IMG/VR virus record: IMGVR_UViG_3300030419_002277
Span: 1 to 38,451 of that record
Source: a virus
Reading direction: 5' to 3' (one strand)
DNA: 38,451 nt
The position numbers and the translations under genes are program-made. The notes beneath the pieces are model-generated. The model saw only the letters and a program-made list of their open reading frames with translations, made no database searches and was not told the DNA's origin. Shown here piece after piece: positions 23,201 to 29,460 of the stretch (position 1 is the stretch's first letter; each line of letters starts with the position of its first letter).

Positions 23201-23244
23201 TAGAGAGGGGACTATTTATCCCCTCTCTAGTGTCATAGTAACAA
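23201..23244 (+). repeat. Cassette element 14: 11-bp hairpin plus variant box
   Basis: TAGAGAGGGGA (23201-23211) pairs with TCCCCTCTCTA (23219-23229). The box is diverged (TAGTGTCATAGTAACAA, 23228-23244) and is followed by AAAGGAGG. Confidence 0.75.
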
Positions 23245-23259
23245 TCAAAGGAGGTATCT

Positions 23260-23274
23260 ATGATTGGTATTTAA
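23260..23274 (+). other. Four-codon open frame behind a strong ribosome site (empty cassette or leader peptide)
   Basis: AAAGGAGGT is followed by ATG-ATT-GGT-ATT-TAA, a peptide of four residues (MIGI). The next box follows within 25 bases. All other cassettes carry a gene here, so this is either the scar of a deleted gene or a deliberate leader or ribosome-stalling site. Confidence 0.4.
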
Positions 23275-23295
23275 ATAAATGATACAGCAAATTTA

Positions 23296-23310
23296 TAGTC
23301 TTAGTAAAAT
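23296..23310 (+). repeat. Cassette element 15: box without hairpin
   Basis: TAGTCTTAGTAAAAT is followed by a leader ending AAAGGAGGT before the ATG at 23335. No GC-rich hairpin precedes it, consistent with loss of a gene end upstream. Confidence 0.65.
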
Positions 23311-23334
23311 TAATATCCGTAAAGGAGGTAAATT

Positions 23335-23619
23335 ATGGATGTAAGAAGGATTGATTTCTTCATGTTGGGATTTATCCTAACAAGGTTAGCAGTAACACTT
23401 GAATTACAAGCACACGCAGGTTGGCACGAAGTTGACCCTGAGTTTCGTAAAACTCTAAGCAAAGCAGTTGACATAGCATTAGACTGGCATCATGTTATGT
23501 TAGATAAACAAAATCGCCACGATTTTGCAATGTCAATAATTTCTGCACAACCATCTTCATTCTTTGAAGTACCATTAGGTAAAAATGGTGAACTAAATGT
23601 TCAAAGCAGGAACAAATAG
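23335..23619 (+). CDS. Early protein of unknown function (94 aa)
   Basis: A 94-residue protein starting MDVRRIDFFMLGFILTRLAV, with a hydrophobic N-terminal helix, a central helix (RKTLSKAVDIALDWHHVMLD) and a C-terminal segment that may be flexible. The early hydrophobic stretch could be a membrane contact or simply a core helix. The strong AAAGGAGGT site precedes it. No family recognised. Confidence 0.7.
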   Translation: MDVRRIDFFMLGFILTRLAVTLELQAHAGWHEVDPEFRKTLSKAVDIALDWHHVMLDKQNRHDFAMSIISAQPSSFFEVPLGKNGELNVQSRNK

Positions 23620-23653
23620 AGGGGGTAACTCCCCTCTATAGTTTTAGTAATAA
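23617..23653 (+). repeat. Cassette element 16: hairpin beginning at the stop codon plus consensus box
   Basis: TAGAGGGG (23617-23624, including the stop TAG) pairs with CCCCTCTA (23631-23638). Box TAGTTTTAGTAATAA at 23639-23653, overlapping the hairpin by no base. Confidence 0.85.
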
Positions 23654-23778
23654 AAACAACTTCCATATACATTCAACATAGTGTAATATGAAATGGATGG
23701 CTTTCTAGCCTTCCTCAACCGACCAAAATGGCGACCTCTTTTAGGGGTCGCCGTGTCTAAAAAGCAAAGGAGGAATAT
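23654..23778 (+). promoter_or_regulatory. Structured 125-base leader before the TTG-start gene
   Basis: Unlike the other cassettes, the stretch between box and gene is long. It holds an imperfect hairpin GGATGGCT-TTCT-AGCCTTCC (23695-23714, one mismatch) and a strong one with arms GGCGACCTC and GGGGTCGCC (core 23730-23752), then AAAGGAGGAATAT and a TTG start. Translation of the next gene may depend on this leader. No known riboswitch motif seen. Confidence 0.5.
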
Positions 23779-24003
23779 TTGCAACAAGTAGAGATATATA
23801 AAATGAATGACTCAGTAACATTGGTGTCACAAAATCCGGCAGCGAGAGAATTTATTGAGAAAAATGTAGAGCAAAAGCATTGGGCATTCATGGACCCCTC
23901 AGATAAATTAAGTTCTCCTATTTTAATTAATCCTGATTTCTATATACCAATAATAGGTTTATTAAAAACCAACAACTTTTCTGTTGCAGTTAACGGTAAG
24001 TAA
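23779..24003 (+). CDS. Early protein with TTG start (74 aa)
   Basis: The start is a TTG five bases after AAAGGAGG; the first ATG is ten codons in, with no ribosome site. The protein reads MQQVEIYKMNDSVTLVSQNP and continues with a helix and short strands (LINPDFYIPIIGLLKTNNFS). No family recognised. The rare start together with the structured leader suggests limited, regulated expression. Confidence 0.65.
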   Translation: MQQVEIYKMNDSVTLVSQNPAAREFIEKNVEQKHWAFMDPSDKLSSPILINPDFYIPIIGLLKTNNFSVAVNGK

Positions 24004-24017
24004 TGGTATGGTTAGGT

Positions 24018-24032
24018 AAGTCTTAGTAATAA
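24018..24032 (+). repeat. Cassette element 17: box without clear hairpin
   Basis: AAGTCTTAGTAATAA, followed by AAAAGGAGG and a second TTG start at 24057. No strong hairpin lies between the preceding stop and the box. Confidence 0.7.
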
Positions 24033-24056
24033 CTAATAAATAAAAGGAGGTCTTAA

Positions 24057-24602
24057 TTGACAACTGAAACACCTGAAAAAGGTAATCCATACATTCATAA
24101 TGACGATACACCTGAAATTCTTGTGTTAGATAATATGCAAGGTGAAAAAGCATATTACCAAACACTTACGGCTAAGGTCGGACCAAAGAGTCAATACGGT
24201 GATGCTTGGGCATTAGAGGGTATTTATGGTTTTTGGAACTCAAAGACACCACTTAATAGTGGTCAAGTAATTGAGGTTCAATTATCAAGAAAGCCTAAAG
24301 TTCAAGGGTCAGGATGGTACCAAGATATGGTATCTGTAAAAATACTTGAGGGTCATGTTGCAGAGGAGTCATCTGATAATTCTGCAAAAGTTCCTGTGCC
24401 TGTTTCTAATACAGGATACGATGCCAGAAATAAATCCATTGAAAAACAAGTGGCTGTAAAAGGCTTTGTTGAAATGACACCTCATGTAGAGGCTTTAGTT
24501 TCTGCAGGGTTTATGAGTAAGGAGACTGCTGTTGACATCATCAGGTTTGCTTACGAGGGCTGTAAAGACCTGTACGGAGGAGAGGTTCCTTGGGATGAGT
24601 AA
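24057..24602 (+). CDS. Putative OB-fold / single-strand DNA-binding-like protein (181 aa)
   Basis: Start is TTG, seven bases after AAAAGGAGG. Residues about 25-110 alternate strands with conserved aromatic residues (AYYQTLTAKVGPKSQYGDAW, then QVIEVQLSRKPKVQGSGWYQ and MVSVKILEG), the texture of an OB-fold. A flexible linker and a small helical domain follow, and the protein ends in GGEVPWDE, an acidic tip with Pro-Trp-Asp like the C-terminal tail of SSB proteins that recruits partners. The next gene overlaps its stop. A role in coating single-stranded DNA near the replication genes fits position, but the family is not certain. Confidence 0.6.
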   Translation: MTTETPEKGNPYIHNDDTPEILVLDNMQGEKAYYQTLTAKVGPKSQYGDAWALEGIYGFWNSKTPLNSGQVIEVQLSRKPKVQGSGWYQDMVSVKILEGHVAEESSDNSAKVPVPVSNTGYDARNKSIEKQVAVKGFVEMTPHVEALVSAGFMSKETAVDIIRFAYEGCKDLYGGEVPWDE

Positions 24603-24798
24603 ACTTTTATTCAATGTAAAGGAAACTGCTGAAATAATTGGTATAGGCAGGAATAGACTTTACGGTCTTATCAAAGACGGAAAGATTAAATGTGTCAGAA
24701 TGGGACCACACTTCAAAATCACTCAAGACTCTATTAATGAGTTCATGGGCAGATTAAGTGAGAGTGGTTCTGTAGATGACTTACCAACAGTAAATTAG
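24595..24798 (+). CDS. Excisionase-type helix-turn-helix protein (67 aa)
   Basis: The start ATG at 24595 overlaps the upstream stop by eight bases, with GGAGGAGAGG ahead of it; a longer frame starting with TTG at 24532 lacks a site. Residues 6-45 (FNVKETAEIIGIGRNRLYGL, IKDGKIKCVRMGPHFKI) are the winged helix-turn-helix of the MerR/Xis-like HTH_17 type. Such proteins act as excisionases or DNA-binding adaptors. With no integrase in sight, a role in replication or gene control is more likely than excision. Confidence 0.8.
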   Translation: MSKLLFNVKETAEIIGIGRNRLYGLIKDGKIKCVRMGPHFKITQDSINEFMGRLSESGSVDDLPTVN

Positions 24799-24800
24799 TT

Positions 24801-24866
24801 GGTTGGGGTATAGGTTCCTCCAAGAAAGATGAGTTTTAATCATCGACTCATCACCTATACCCAACC
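24801..24866 (+). ncRNA. Structured element A: 14-bp stem with CCUCC-containing bulge
   Basis: GGTTGGG (24801-24807) and TATAGGT (24809-24815) pair with ACCTATA (24853-24859) and CCCAACC (24860-24866), one G bulged. Inside, GATGAGT (24828-24834) pairs with ACTCATC (24846-24852). The one-sided bulge of 12 bases contains TCCTCC, complementary to a Shine-Dalgarno sequence. It starts two bases after the HTH gene. It may be an mRNA regulatory element or a small RNA. Confidence 0.55.
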
Positions 24867-24874
24867 CTATTTAA

Positions 24875-24956
24875 TGTGAGGTTGAGGATTTTTAAAACAA
24901 TACGGCAATTAAAGGATTGCCAACTGGTTGTTTAATTTTTAGACCTTAACCTCACA
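24875..24956 (+). ncRNA. Structured element B: nested three-helix stem-loop
   Basis: TGTGAGGTTGAGG (24875-24887) pairs with CCTTAACCTCACA (24944-24956) over 13 pairs (one G-U). Within it AAACAA (24895-24900) pairs with TTGTTT (24928-24933) and GGCAAT (24904-24909) with ATTGCC (24916-24921). It stands next to element A and just before the last box. No coding capacity. Confidence 0.55.
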
Positions 24957-24962
24957 ACTTAA

Positions 24963-24977
24963 ATGTCTTAGTAATAA
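24963..24977 (+). repeat. Cassette element 18: last box copy
   Basis: ATGTCTTAGTAATAA, followed by AAAGGAG and AAGGAGG before the ATG at 25010. No further copy is visible downstream in the replication module. Confidence 0.7.
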
Positions 24978-25009
24978 AAAAAATCCAAAGGAGATATAAG
25001 GAGGAACAA

Positions 25010-25195
25010 ATGAGTAAGCGAAATACATATCCTGTCCTTAAAGGCAAACGTCATGTAGGAGGTATAACTGAAGCAGGCAGAAATTACTTGCGTAGTTTAA
25101 GTCTGATAGATTTAAGATTATTGCTAAACATAAAAACAGGAACAGAAAAAAGACAGGTAGTAAAGGAGTTGAAAAGACGTGTCAAGCGACAATAA
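25010..25195 (+). CDS. Small basic protein ahead of the initiator gene (61 aa)
   Basis: A 61-residue, strongly basic protein (MSKRNTYPVLKGKRHVGG onward, C-terminus KELKRRVKRQ), probably helical and nucleic-acid binding. It has AAGGAGG at optimal spacing and overlaps the following GTG start by 17 bases. It opens the replication operon. No family recognised. Confidence 0.7.
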   Translation: MSKRNTYPVLKGKRHVGGITEAGRNYLRSLSLIDLRLLLNIKTGTEKRQVVKELKRRVKRQ

Positions 25196-25781
25196 AACAA
25201 TGATTGAGAAAAAAATCATTACATTGTTAAAAGACAACTCTGAGATATCTATTGCAGGTATCTCAGGGCAAGTCGGAGTGTCAAAGAGGTCAGTCCAAAG
25301 AAAACTCAAAGTTTTAATGACAGATGGATTAATTGATAGAATAAGTAATAAGACAGGAAGAGGTAATATATCTGTGTATGAAATAAAGGGTGACATAAAG
25401 GGTGACAAAAGGGTGACACAAGAAAAAAAGGAATGGGTAACTAGAGTATCTAGTTTCTGTAGTAACTATAAAGTACCTATAGATACTGAGTATCTTTCTA
25501 GTAAACAAGTTTCTTTGTTAGAGGAAGAGTTTAAAGATTTAAATATTGAGGCTGTAGTAGAAGAGTTCTGCTCTTATTGGTCTCAACAAAAACAACCTAA
25601 GACTTTTGTACCTTATCTACGGTTGAGGACATGGTTTAGAAAGAGTAAAGAATATGCAAAAAATGACATACGAAGAGTTGGCAAAACAACTCAAGGAAGA
25701 AGACTCAGCGATAGTAAGGGGAACAAATTTAAAGATTCCAACCTTGCTGAACTCGCAAGAAGAAGCCAAAATATTCGCTGA
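25179..25781 (+). CDS. Replication-initiator-like winged-helix protein (200 aa)
   Basis: The start is a GTG (25179) ten bases after AAAGGAG; an ATG seven codons later is an alternative. Residues 9-70 (EKKIITLLKDNSEISIAGIS, VSKRSVQRKLKVLMTDG) form a winged helix-turn-helix. The C-terminal half (EYLSSKQVSLLEEEFKDLNI, TFVPYLRLRTWFRKSKEYAK) resembles the DnaD/DnaT-like helical region of phage replication proteins that sit next to a loader gene. It probably recognises the origin and hands DNA to the DnaC-like protein encoded next. The origin itself is not recognisable. Confidence 0.7.
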   Translation: MSSDNKTMIEKKIITLLKDNSEISIAGISGQVGVSKRSVQRKLKVLMTDGLIDRISNKTGRGNISVYEIKGDIKGDKRVTQEKKEWVTRVSSFCSNYKVPIDTEYLSSKQVSLLEEEFKDLNIEAVVEEFCSYWSQQKQPKTFVPYLRLRTWFRKSKEYAKNDIRRVGKTTQGRRLSDSKGNKFKDSNLAELARRSQNIR

Positions 25782-26673
25782 GGAATTAATAAAGACTTGT
25801 ATACCTGATGGTCTTACACCAAATGATGCTGTTGAGGTAGGTAAGCCTGCAATTCCATGGACTAGGCTGCCGGGACAAGTAAGAGATATTGTCCATGCAG
25901 AGGTTCAAAAAAGAGAACGGCAGAAATTATTAGATTTAGCAGAAAAGGCTAAAAATAATAAAGGGAAAGAGTTTAAAATCCCAAGCAAATGTATATGTGG
26001 AGGAACAGGTTGGGTAAGTGGATTATTTCCTGTAGGAGATAAGAATTTTGGCAAGGCGTTTCCTTGTCATTGCAGATTAAACCAAGATAGATATGACGAA
26101 TACCTTTGGAGTGTTGCAGGTATATCTGAGTCAACATTTCAAAGATTTAAAAACTATGAAATAAGAAATGAAGAGTGTCAGATTGCTAAAGATTCTGCAT
26201 TTATTTGGGCAAGTGGGGACAAAAGTCCTTGGTTGATGATGTTGGGAAATCCGGGGGTAGGAAAGACTCACCTTGCAAAGTCAGCAGTATCTTGGATTAT
26301 TGGCAGAAAAGAAATGGTGGCTTACACTACATCTGCTGAGTTAGCATCTAAGGTTAAAGCACTTATGAATACTAACGAGAATGATGACTACATTAATCAT
26401 TTAAAGAATGTGCCACACTTAATCATTGATGACTTAGGTAGAGAATATACAACCGATTATGTAAGAGCCTTATTTTATGAGATATTGGATTACAGATACT
26501 CTAGGAGAATGAGGACCATGATTACATCTAACTTTACGCTTGATGAACTGCAAGAAGTATTTGACCATGCAGTTGTTGATAGGTTTAAAGATGTAATGGT
26601 TAGCACTCTTGTAGTTCTTGGGGAAACTGAGAGCATGAGGCAAGAGAAGAGGGAGGAACTGCCATGGGATTAA
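25654..26673 (+). CDS. DnaC-like helicase loader ATPase (339 aa)
   Basis: An AAA+ ATPase of the DnaC/IstB type, which loads the host replicative helicase. Walker A is GNPGVGKT (198-205), Walker B LIIDDLG (256-262), sensor 1 TSN (291-293) and an arginine follows in DRF (310). The N-terminal part has a CxC...CxC zinc-like site (C113, C115, C138, C140), known in some loader relatives. The protein ends EELPWD, similar to the acidic PWD tip of the OB-fold protein. The frame overlaps the initiator gene by 128 bases, unusually long here; a start at the ATG three codons in is possible. Confidence 0.85.
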   Translation: MQKMTYEELAKQLKEEDSAIVRGTNLKIPTLLNSQEEAKIFAEELIKTCIPDGLTPNDAVEVGKPAIPWTRLPGQVRDIVHAEVQKRERQKLLDLAEKAKNNKGKEFKIPSKCICGGTGWVSGLFPVGDKNFGKAFPCHCRLNQDRYDEYLWSVAGISESTFQRFKNYEIRNEECQIAKDSAFIWASGDKSPWLMMLGNPGVGKTHLAKSAVSWIIGRKEMVAYTTSAELASKVKALMNTNENDDYINHLKNVPHLIIDDLGREYTTDYVRALFYEILDYRYSRRMRTMITSNFTLDELQEVFDHAVVDRFKDVMVSTLVVLGETESMRQEKREELPWD

Positions 26674-27293
26674 TCAATGATGACTGTATGAATATACTAC
26701 CCAAGTACGAAGATAATTACTTTGATTTGGCTATTGTAGACCCACCTTATGGGATTAAAAGATTTGGGGATAGGGTAGAAACCACAAATAGGCTTGAGCC
26801 AATTAAAACTAAAATTAATGAATGGGATATCAAACCAAGCCCTGAATATTTTAAGGAACTGTTCAGAGTTAGTAAAAATCAAATAATATGGGGAGCAAAC
26901 AATTTTACTTTGCCTAATACGGAATATTTTATTGTATGGGATAAGCAACAAACAGTAGATAATTTTGCATCTGCTGAATATGCGTGGACTAATATTAAAA
27001 AACCTGCAAAAGTATTTAGACATTCAATACATAAAGTAATGGTTAGCAGAAAACAAGAAAAAGGAAAGATACACCCAACGCAAAAACCTGTTGCGTTATA
27101 CAGGTGGCTATTAGAAAACTACGCTGAACCAACCGACATGATATTAGATACACACTTGGGTAGTGGTAGCAGTGCGATTGCTTGTCATTACTTTGGCACA
27201 CAAGTATTTGTAGGTATTGAAATAGACAAAGAATACTTTGACATGGCGAGTGAAAGAATTGCAAAAGAAACTAGACAGATAAAATTATTATGA
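26664..27293 (+). CDS. DNA methyltransferase, beta-class N6-adenine or N4-cytosine (209 aa)
   Basis: Catalytic motif IV DPPYG is at residues 26-30, followed by HPTQKP (137-142) and the SAM-binding motif I LDTHLGSGSS (161-170). Motif IV before motif I is the order of beta-class enzymes. The protein is short and has a small recognition region, as in phage orphan methyltransferases. It has GGAGGA ahead of the start and overlaps the loader gene. No partner restriction enzyme gene is visible, so it likely protects phage DNA from host restriction or marks it for control. The target sequence cannot be read from the protein. Confidence 0.9.
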   Translation: MGLINDDCMNILPKYEDNYFDLAIVDPPYGIKRFGDRVETTNRLEPIKTKINEWDIKPSPEYFKELFRVSKNQIIWGANNFTLPNTEYFIVWDKQQTVDNFASAEYAWTNIKKPAKVFRHSIHKVMVSRKQEKGKIHPTQKPVALYRWLLENYAEPTDMILDTHLGSGSSAIACHYFGTQVFVGIEIDKEYFDMASERIAKETRQIKLL

Positions 27294-27472
27294 TTGAACT
27301 TAAATTTAAAATAAATGAAAAAACATTTGAGAGATTTAAAAAAAATAAATGTTTAGTACCACAAGATTATCAATTAAGGGAACAAGAATGGAACTCATTA
27401 ATTCAAACACATTGTGAAAAGATATTTATTGAATCAATAAAAAAACACGAACAGGAGGAATTGTGTCAGTAG
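27290..27472 (+). CDS. Small helical protein (60 aa)
   Basis: Begins MIELKFKINEKTFERFKKNK and ends KKHEQEELCQ; mixed beta and helix with many Lys and Glu. It overlaps the methyltransferase stop (ATGA) and the next GTG start. Coupled translation implies a real gene. No family recognised. Confidence 0.65.
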   Translation: MIELKFKINEKTFERFKKNKCLVPQDYQLREQEWNSLIQTHCEKIFIESIKKHEQEELCQ

Positions 27473-27747
27473 ACTTTACAGACAAAATTAAATCTATTAA
27501 TCAACTCAGGGGTGGTCTTTCGTGGGCTACCCAAGAGTTCAAAGAAATCTATTTTGACAATGGAATTTTAGATGATGATAAGCGTTGGGATAATTTCTGG
27601 GAAAGAATTGAAATGCTTATACACATGGAGGAGTGGTTGAGGAGAATACATGGATTTCAAGGATGTGTTTGGGGTAAAAATGGGAATTGTAAATATGAAC
27701 AACCAATGACCTGTGACCAGTGTGTAAAAGATGCTCAGAAAGTGTAG
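27463..27747 (+). CDS. Cys-containing small protein (94 aa), possible zinc binder
   Basis: Starts at GTG (27463) five bases after an AGGAGG site. The N-terminal 65 residues are helical with many Trp and Glu (DDKRWDNFWERIEMLIHMEE). Cysteines at 68, 76, 84 and 87 (GCVWGKNGNC, TCDQC) can form a zinc site. It overlaps the next gene by 17 bases. No family recognised. Confidence 0.65.
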   Translation: MSVDFTDKIKSINQLRGGLSWATQEFKEIYFDNGILDDDKRWDNFWERIEMLIHMEEWLRRIHGFQGCVWGKNGNCKYEQPMTCDQCVKDAQKV

Positions 27748-28312
27748 TAAATGTAATAGGTACAAACGTGCCTCGCATAATCAAGAGTTAAGTGACTTTC
27801 ATTTTAAGAAAAACATTTACGAAAAAGAGTTGTTTTATTCTTATTGCAAAGATTGCAGGGCTAACTATGACTTTGACAGGACAGGGAAGACCAACAAGGA
27901 TAAAAGAAACATGATGTTAGAAATCAAGAACCTAATAAAATGTGAGGCTATTCATGTGGTTGGGAAAATTTCCCACTATTGTAATATTCATAGGTTTGGA
28001 ATGGGTTTTTCTTTTGAATTTGACCATAAGAATCCAAAAGAAAAGACTACAAAAATTTCTGATATGTTAGGTAAAACTAAATATTCAGTGCATGATGTTT
28101 ACAATGAACTTAGGAAATGTAATGTGTTCTGTTGTATGCACCATAACTATAGAACCTTAGTTCAAAGGGTTAATAAAAGTAAAAACCCTAATCTTTGGTC
28201 GGCACAAGTATTAGATGATTTGGAACTAAGAGGAGTGTCGCTTGTAATAAACAAAAGTATTAGTAACTATAATAAAAACCGAATAAAGGAGGTTTATGAA
28301 AGGTACGATTAG
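27731..28312 (+). CDS. HNH endonuclease-like protein with N-terminal zinc ribbon (193 aa)
   Basis: An N-terminal zinc ribbon (C5/C8 and C39/C42) precedes a core with FDHKNPKEKT (D98-H99), then CNVFCCMHHNYRT near residues 130-142, the H...N...H pattern of HNH endonucleases with structural cysteines. Such proteins nick or cut DNA; in phages they may process host DNA, assist packaging or act as homing enzymes. It is embedded in the replication-recombination operon and overlaps both neighbours, so it is not an obvious recent homing insertion. Confidence 0.75.
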   Translation: MLRKCSKCNRYKRASHNQELSDFHFKKNIYEKELFYSYCKDCRANYDFDRTGKTNKDKRNMMLEIKNLIKCEAIHVVGKISHYCNIHRFGMGFSFEFDHKNPKEKTTKISDMLGKTKYSVHDVYNELRKCNVFCCMHHNYRTLVQRVNKSKNPNLWSAQVLDDLELRGVSLVINKSISNYNKNRIKEVYERYD

Positions 28313-29048
28313 AAGTTATTTATCTATTTCACAAATACGAAAATACATGAATTGTGGTATGCAATACTACTACAGATATGTAGAAGGTATGAATGAAAAG
28401 ATGAGTAGTTCTGTCCTTAGAGGAAGTAGCGTTGACAATGCTGCCAACGAACATTTCCTACTAAAGGCAAAGAAAAATCAAGGTCTCACAAAGAGCCAAT
28501 TTGTTGATTTTGCTGTTGATTCACATAACAAAGAGCAAGATGATGAAATTTATGATTGGGGAAAGGATGACTTTGATAAAAATCAAAGCAAGGATAGAGT
28601 ATCTAAACTTGCAGAAACTTATCATAAAGACTTTGGTGATAAATTTAACCCTGACAAGGTTCAGATTGAACTTGTGTCAGTAGATGCTGAAGGTGAAGAA
28701 TTTAAGGGTTTTGCAGACTTAATTACTGTTGATGGCATTGTCGTTGACAACAAAGTTAAAAAGCGAAATGTGACACCTGACTTAACTAGAGACATACAAC
28801 TTGTTAAATATGCTGATATGGCAAATGTAGACAAGGTAGGTATGGCTGTAGTTCAGGATATAGAAAACCCTAAGACTCATTATCACAGTGCTGACATTTC
28901 TCAAGATGACAAAGACAGGGTAAATAAAAGAATTGCACACGTTAAGTCTGCAATTAATAACAGAGTCTTCATGCCTGCACCGGAAGGTAGTTGGGTATGT
29001 AGTCAAAAGTGGTGTTCTTTCTGGGATGTATGTGAGTTTGGAAAGTAA
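28296..29048 (+). CDS. RecB/Cas4-family PD-(D/E)XK nuclease with Fe-S cysteines (250 aa)
   Basis: The protein starts with an SQI-type helix and YMNCGMQYYYRY (C20), contains the nuclease motif GFADL (D141) then VVDNK (D151, K153), the QxxxY helix (Q168, Y172), and ends with C235, C240 and C246. This is the four-Cys layout of an iron-sulfur cluster that staples RecB/AddB/Cas4-like exonucleases. It would degrade or resect DNA ends for recombination. GGAGG precedes the start, and it overlaps the HNH gene by 17 bases. Confidence 0.85.
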   Translation: MKGTIRSYLSISQIRKYMNCGMQYYYRYVEGMNEKMSSSVLRGSSVDNAANEHFLLKAKKNQGLTKSQFVDFAVDSHNKEQDDEIYDWGKDDFDKNQSKDRVSKLAETYHKDFGDKFNPDKVQIELVSVDAEGEEFKGFADLITVDGIVVDNKVKKRNVTPDLTRDIQLVKYADMANVDKVGMAVVQDIENPKTHYHSADISQDDKDRVNKRIAHVKSAINNRVFMPAPEGSWVCSQKWCSFWDVCEFGK

Positions 29049-29460
29049 CCACCAACAAAACAATGACTTTAGGCATGACTTGGAGTTTGGTCAGGAGTCG
29101 GAACATTGGTTTGCTCAACTTTACGGGCGTTTAGTTGAGATAAAGACTGAACGAGAAATATGGTCATATAGCAAGAAAATTGCTGTAGAACTATATGATG
29201 AACGCAGAGGTAAGAAAACAGGACTAAATGTTACTGAATCAGACTACCAAGTCCATGTCTTTTCAGACAAGAATGGTATTAAATATGGGGGCTTTATAAT
29301 ACCCACAGATTTGCTCAAAGAATTAATAAAGGATAAAGATGTGATACCCATGGGAGATGCAGATAGTGACGGTAAAAGAAGTTATGGTGTATTATTAGAG
29401 GTGCGAGATATATTTCTAGCAATGGTAAAAAAGTGCAGGAGCAACAATAATAATGGGTAA
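29026..29460 (+). CDS. PD-(D/E)XK-like nuclease family protein (144 aa)
   Basis: I start it at the ATG at 29026 (MYVSLESNHQ); the upstream extension is inside the RecB-like gene. DLEFGQESEHW, then VEIKTE (E38-x-K40) and WSYSKKIAVELYDERRGKKT with GLNVTESDYQV match a phage family with a restriction-endonuclease-like core, in which the acidic residue and the ExK pair bind metal. It could cut branched or host DNA. The exact start is uncertain (GTG and TTG codons follow within 15 bases). Confidence 0.65.
   Translation: MYVSLESNHQQNNDFRHDLEFGQESEHWFAQLYGRLVEIKTEREIWSYSKKIAVELYDERRGKKTGLNVTESDYQVHVFSDKNGIKYGGFIIPTDLLKELIKDKDVIPMGDADSDGKRSYGVLLEVRDIFLAMVKKCRSNNNNG

Noticed and set aside
23197-23282. 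Frame reading MNREGTIYPLSS across hairpin 14 and its box
   Set aside because: It has no ribosome site and simply translates the cassette element.
24532-24594. TTG start giving an 88-residue HTH protein
   Set aside because: No ribosome site; the extension lies inside the SSB-like gene and the HTH domain begins right after the ATG at 24595.
24595-24798. Evidence of lysogeny from the excisionase-like HTH protein
   Set aside because: No integrase, attachment-site pair or lysogeny repressor is visible; this HTH type is common outside excision systems.
24801-24866. tRNA-like gene
   Set aside because: The stem layout (14-bp closing stem with one-sided bulge) does not fit a cloverleaf, and there is no anticodon arm or T-loop.
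17554-24977. N4-type hairpin promoters for a virion RNA polymerase
   Set aside because: Hairpins here have long GC stems with variable loops, stop codons in the loops, and no giant virion RNA polymerase gene is visible.
17584-24977. Box TAGTTTTAGTAATAA as a multi-frame stop cassette
   Set aside because: Its stop codons are all in the same frame, so it does not block all frames; real genes end before it.
17554-24977. CRISPR array
   Set aside because: The repeats are spaced by genes of different lengths and are not direct repeats with short spacers.
28933-29025. Longer start for the VEIKTE-motif protein, and 29551 for the SNase-like protein
   Set aside because: The extensions are out-of-frame readings of the preceding genes; later ATGs overlap the upstream stops as is usual here.
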